Of a DNA stretch of 64,000 nt, positions 61,850-64,000 are shown piece by piece. The position numbers were made by a program, and so were the translations under genes. Every line of letters begins with the position of its first letter. The stretch's first letter is position 1. The notes below the pieces were generated by a model. That model was not told where the DNA came from. It did not search any database and worked only from the letters and a program-made list of their open reading frames with translations. The stretch is from Pseudochelatococcus contaminans (GTDB taxonomy: Bacteria > Pseudomonadota > Alphaproteobacteria > Rhizobiales > Beijerinckiaceae): the NCBI RefSeq assembly GCF_014195635.1, contig NZ_JACICC010000001.1, positions 744,001 through 808,000 on the forward strand, read 5' to 3'.

Positions 61850-62589
61850 GGATCTAAGCCCTCGAAAATAATCTGGTCGGCAAAGCGGGCAGCCAGCCGC
61901 CGATCTTCCTCGCCTCGCACGGTCCAGGCAAGCACGAGAACACCGAAATGGCGCGCAACAACGGGGGTGGGGTGCGGAAAATCACCGACATGCCACGCAA
62001 TAAATTGTGGTTTGCTGCGGTCGATATGGAGGAAATGCATCAATTCCTCACGGCGCTCGACAGGCAGATCCTGCCACTCGTCAGCGGCATAAGTTGCCTC
62101 GGCGACAATTCCAATGGGGCTATCCGGGGCAAGCTGGTGCAGAGCTTGGACGATATCGGGATCGAAGGACATCAATGCGATTCGGGCGCGACAGCCGCGA
62201 ACGATTTCAGCCGTGCGGCGTGCCAACGTCAGGTCGCCGTCGAAGCGGCTCTTGATCTCAACGATCAGCGGAACGCGGTCGGCAATTGCCTCTATATAGG
62301 CGTCGAGCCGGGTTATCCGGTCACTCGTTTGCCTGAGAGGGATATCCGCCAGTTCGGAGGCGGGCAGGGCATCGACACGGCCTTGCCCATGCGTCAGCCG
62401 GTCGAGGGTGAAGTCGTGAAACACGACAGCTTCACCATCGGCCGTGATCTGAACGTCGCATTCAACAGCGAAACCCGCCTGCACGGCGCGCTCCGCAGCT
62501 GATGGCGTATTTTCGACAATCCCGGCAGCGGCATCATGCAGCCCGCGATGGGCGATGGGGCGCGCAGTCAGCCACGCGGGAGCCGGCAT
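61846..62589 (-). CDS. ugpQ: Glycerophosphodiester phosphodiesterase
   Basis: This 247-residue cytoplasmic enzyme splits glycerophosphodiesters into glycerol-3-phosphate and an alcohol. Catalytic and metal residues are visible: IAHRGLHD (H14, R15), IVENTP, the ECDVQITADGEAVVFHDFTLDRLT segment with E, D and H, and VEIKSR. The length matches UgpQ. ATG 62589 overlaps the RidA gene stop as TAATG, and the end overlaps the acyltransferase start. The symbol is by resemblance. Confidence 0.9.
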   Translation of the reverse strand: MPAPAWLTARPIAHRGLHDAAAGIVENTPSAAERAVQAGFAVECDVQITADGEAVVFHDFTLDRLTHGQGRVDALPASELADIPLRQTSDRITRLDAYIEAIADRVPLIVEIKSRFDGDLTLARRTAEIVRGCRARIALMSFDPDIVQALHQLAPDSPIGIVAEATYAADEWQDLPVERREELMHFLHIDRSKPQFIAWHVGDFPHPTPVVARHFGVLVLAWTVRGEEDRRLAARFADQIIFEGLDP

Positions 62590-63059
62590 TACGCAACCTC
62601 GAAAATAGCCTCAACTTCAACAGCCGCGCCAAGCGGCAGCTCGGCGACGCCGACTGTGGAGCGGGCATGCCGACCGGCATCACCAAGCACTGCGACGACG
62701 AGATCGGAAGCGCCGTTCATGACAGGCGCAATCGCCGTGAAGCCGGACGCGACATTGATAAAGCCGCCGAGGCGCACTACGCGAACGATTCGCGACAGGT
62801 CACCGACAGCGGCCTGAGCCTGGGCGAGCACGTTGATGGCGGCAAGGCGCGCGGCCTCCGCGGCGGCCTCGGGATCGACATCCGCGCCGACCTTGCCCTT
62901 GTGCTGGGCGGCAAGGGTGCCATCGCCCTGAAGCGGCAACTGCCCCGAAATGACGAGCAGCGAACCCGACTGAACAAAGGAAACGTAGTTCGCAACAGGC
63001 GTGGCGGGCGTGGGCAGGGTGATGCCGAGTTCTGCAAGCCGGGTATCGATAGCGCTCAT
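62589..63059 (-). CDS. RidA/YjgF-family protein (YjgH-like), arginine conserved
   Basis: This 156-residue RidA-fold protein has NYVSFVQSGSLLVISGQLPLQGDG, ARLAAINVLAQAQAAVGDLSRIVRVVRLGGFINV and the C-terminal RHARSTVGVAELPLGAAVEVEAIFEV. The arginine in ARSTVGVAELP is in the position used for imine/enamine hydrolysis, in contrast to the RidA paralogue at 4318. It is the first gene of the minus-strand cluster with GDPD and the acyltransferase, the arrangement often seen in this order. ATG 63059 has AAAGATGAGGCC upstream. Confidence 0.88.
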   Translation of the reverse strand: MSAIDTRLAELGITLPTPATPVANYVSFVQSGSLLVISGQLPLQGDGTLAAQHKGKVGADVDPEAAAEAARLAAINVLAQAQAAVGDLSRIVRVVRLGGFINVASGFTAIAPVMNGASDLVVAVLGDAGRHARSTVGVAELPLGAAVEVEAIFEVA

Positions 63060-63212
63060 GGCCTCATCTTTCTGTCGTCATGGCGACGGGAGCGGAAGGC
63101 TTCCGCCGAATCGGTGACCGGACAAGTGGCAGGTATCATGACCCACCGCAGCCGGTAGCGCTATATAATCAGGGAATAGCGCGGCTACCGAGTCATTTCC
63201 TGCCGCTTCGTA

Positions 63213-63542
63213 TCAGGAAAAATCGTTTTCCCCGGCATTGCCCTCAGCGTCTTTCACACCCTCGGTGTCTGCAAGACGCGCCTGAGCGCGGGTGACGGCC
63301 TCCGGTGCAATTCCGGCATTCGCTGCAAAAGCGACAAGCAACGTTTCATCGCTCATAAGATAATCCAGAATAGCCGTCAGAAAACCTGGCCGCGCGGCAG
63401 CATCGCGCAAGGTTTCAGGCCCAAGCCCGGTCACCGCGAGAAAACGGCCCAACCGCTCTGGATCGCTTGCGAGAAATGACAACGCGGCGATAGCCAACGC
63501 CTCGTGCGTAAAATCCGCCTTGTCGACAGTTGGACGATTCAT
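63213..63542 (-). CDS. DUF3572 domain protein
   Basis: This 109-residue, mainly helical small protein has HEALAIAALSFLASDPERLGRFLAVTGLGPETLRDAAARPGFLTAILDYLMSDETLLVAFAANAGI, the DUF3572 core, and an acidic tail. The function is unknown. In Rhizobiales it often lies next to divK, and here it is divergent from divK by 170 bases. ATG 63542 is chosen; a TTG at 63548 is in frame. Confidence 0.88.
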   Translation of the reverse strand: MNRPTVDKADFTHEALAIAALSFLASDPERLGRFLAVTGLGPETLRDAAARPGFLTAILDYLMSDETLLVAFAANAGIAPEAVTRAQARLADTEGVKDAEGNAGENDFS

Positions 63543-63712
63543 GATCAAAATTTGCCTTTCATCAATAGGTTACTGATATATAAGTAGAGTATAGGGTGTT
63601 GCATGCAAAACAGCCAGCCGGCACGGGTGGAAATGCCGGGCATGCACATCGTCAGGCGCGTCCTTGGCTTCTCGCGAGGAGGCGGACGCAACAGGAATGA
63701 TGAGGCGCGTGC

Positions 63713-64000
63713 ATGGTCAGCACAGTACTGATCGTCGAAGATAACGAGTTGAATATGAAGCTCTTCGGCGATTTGCTGGAAGCTCATGGCTATGCCACGA
63801 TCAAAGCGACCAACGGCCGCGAAGCCATGGAACTCGCGTCGGAACACAAGCCCAACCTTATCATCATGGATATTCAGCTGCCGGAGATTTCGGGAATCGA
63901 AGTCACGGAATGGCTGAAAGCCGACGCGGATTTGCGTAGCATCCCGGTGATCGCGGTAACCGCTTTCGCCATGAAGGGGGATGAAGAACGGATTCGGGCC
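63713..64000 (+). CDS. divK: DivK response regulator, 5' part (cut by window edge)
   Basis: The 96 visible codons give a single-domain response regulator that transmits cell-pole phosphorylation signals to the DivJ/PleC-CtrA cell-cycle network. The sequence begins [18 protein letters not shown], with the acidic pair E9-D10, the phospho-acceptor D53 in [13 protein letters not shown], and the conserved T in [20 protein letters not shown]. The last strand with the conserved lysine is outside the window. ATG 63713 is preferred; GTG 63709 is out of frame. pleD would be expected next, outside the window. Confidence 0.95.
   Translation, partial: MVSTVLIVEDNELNMKLFGDLLEAHGYATIKATNGREAMELASEHKPNLIIMDIQLPEISGIEVTEWLKADADLRSIPVIAVTAFAMKGDEERIRA

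Noticed and set aside
1-64000. CRISPR array, prophage, tRNA or rRNA genes
   Set aside because: No regularly spaced repeats, phage structural genes, tRNA cloverleaf with TTCGA-type arm or rRNA sequence was noticed on reading; a tRNAscan or Infernal run would be the decisive check.

Overview
The window reads as a chromosomal segment of an alphaproteobacterium of the order Hyphomicrobiales (Rhizobiales), probably in or near the Brucella/Ochrobactrum group. The grounds are the GC-rich coding DNA with AT-rich intergenic stretches, the great number of ABC uptake systems, the gadB-gadC-glsA acid-resistance block, and the DUF3572 gene lying divergently next to divK at the right end. The genus is an inference from remembered protein resemblance, not from a search. 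No rRNA, tRNA, CRISPR array or phage was seen. The only mobile-element trace is a decayed IS5-type transposase.

Layout. 1-2.6 kb: the end of a sulfonate/taurine-type ABC importer with two related permeases and one substrate-binding protein. 2.6-11.5 kb: single genes (YetF/DUF421 membrane protein, nitroreductase, RidA-like protein, DUF1345 membrane protein, two MFS transporters, AraC regulator, cyclic-nucleotide-domain K+ channel). 12-20.5 kb: an organosulfur block with a MetQNI-type importer, a FAD/NAD(P)-binding protein, an SsuD-type monooxygenase, an SfnB/DszC-type flavoprotein and an NtaA/DszA-type monooxygenase. 20.6-24.9 kb: gadB, gadC and glsA on the minus strand, with strong hairpins between the genes. 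25.7 kb: corA. 26.9-33.5 kb: a catabolic cluster (beta-keto acid cleavage enzyme, RpiR regulator, class III aminotransferase, GlnHPQ-type importer, C45 amidohydrolase). 33.5-37.2 kb: ferric iron importer fbpABC. 37.7-41.7 kb: a PheC-like periplasmic protein and a proVWX osmoprotectant importer. 42-45.6 kb: DUF808 protein, AEC carrier and oxalate decarboxylase. 46-49.3 kb: IS remnant, a membrane protein of unknown function and two alpha/beta hydrolases, one apparently frameshifted. 49.5-58.8 kb: a seven-gene V/A-type ATPase operon in the unusual order B-D-I-K-E-DUF2764-A, followed by a two-domain polyphosphate:AMP phosphotransferase. 58.9-64 kb: aminotransferase, HIT protein, the RidA-GDPD-acyltransferase cluster, DUF3572 and the 5' part of divK.

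Working together. The strongest candidate for an under-described system is the V-type ATPase with its neighbouring polyphosphate-dependent AMP kinase: polyphosphate could recharge AMP toward ATP for an ion pump that is rare in alphaproteobacteria. It shares the window with three other functions tied to acid or ion stress (glutamate decarboxylation with antiport, glutaminase ammonia release, oxalate decarboxylation) and with K+ and Mg2+ transporters. A second candidate is the C45 hydrolase / aminotransferase / beta-keto acid cleavage cluster, whose chemistry fits stepwise degradation of beta-amino-acid conjugates. A third is the organosulfur block, which has three predicted reduced-flavin-dependent enzymes but no obvious adjacent flavin reductase.
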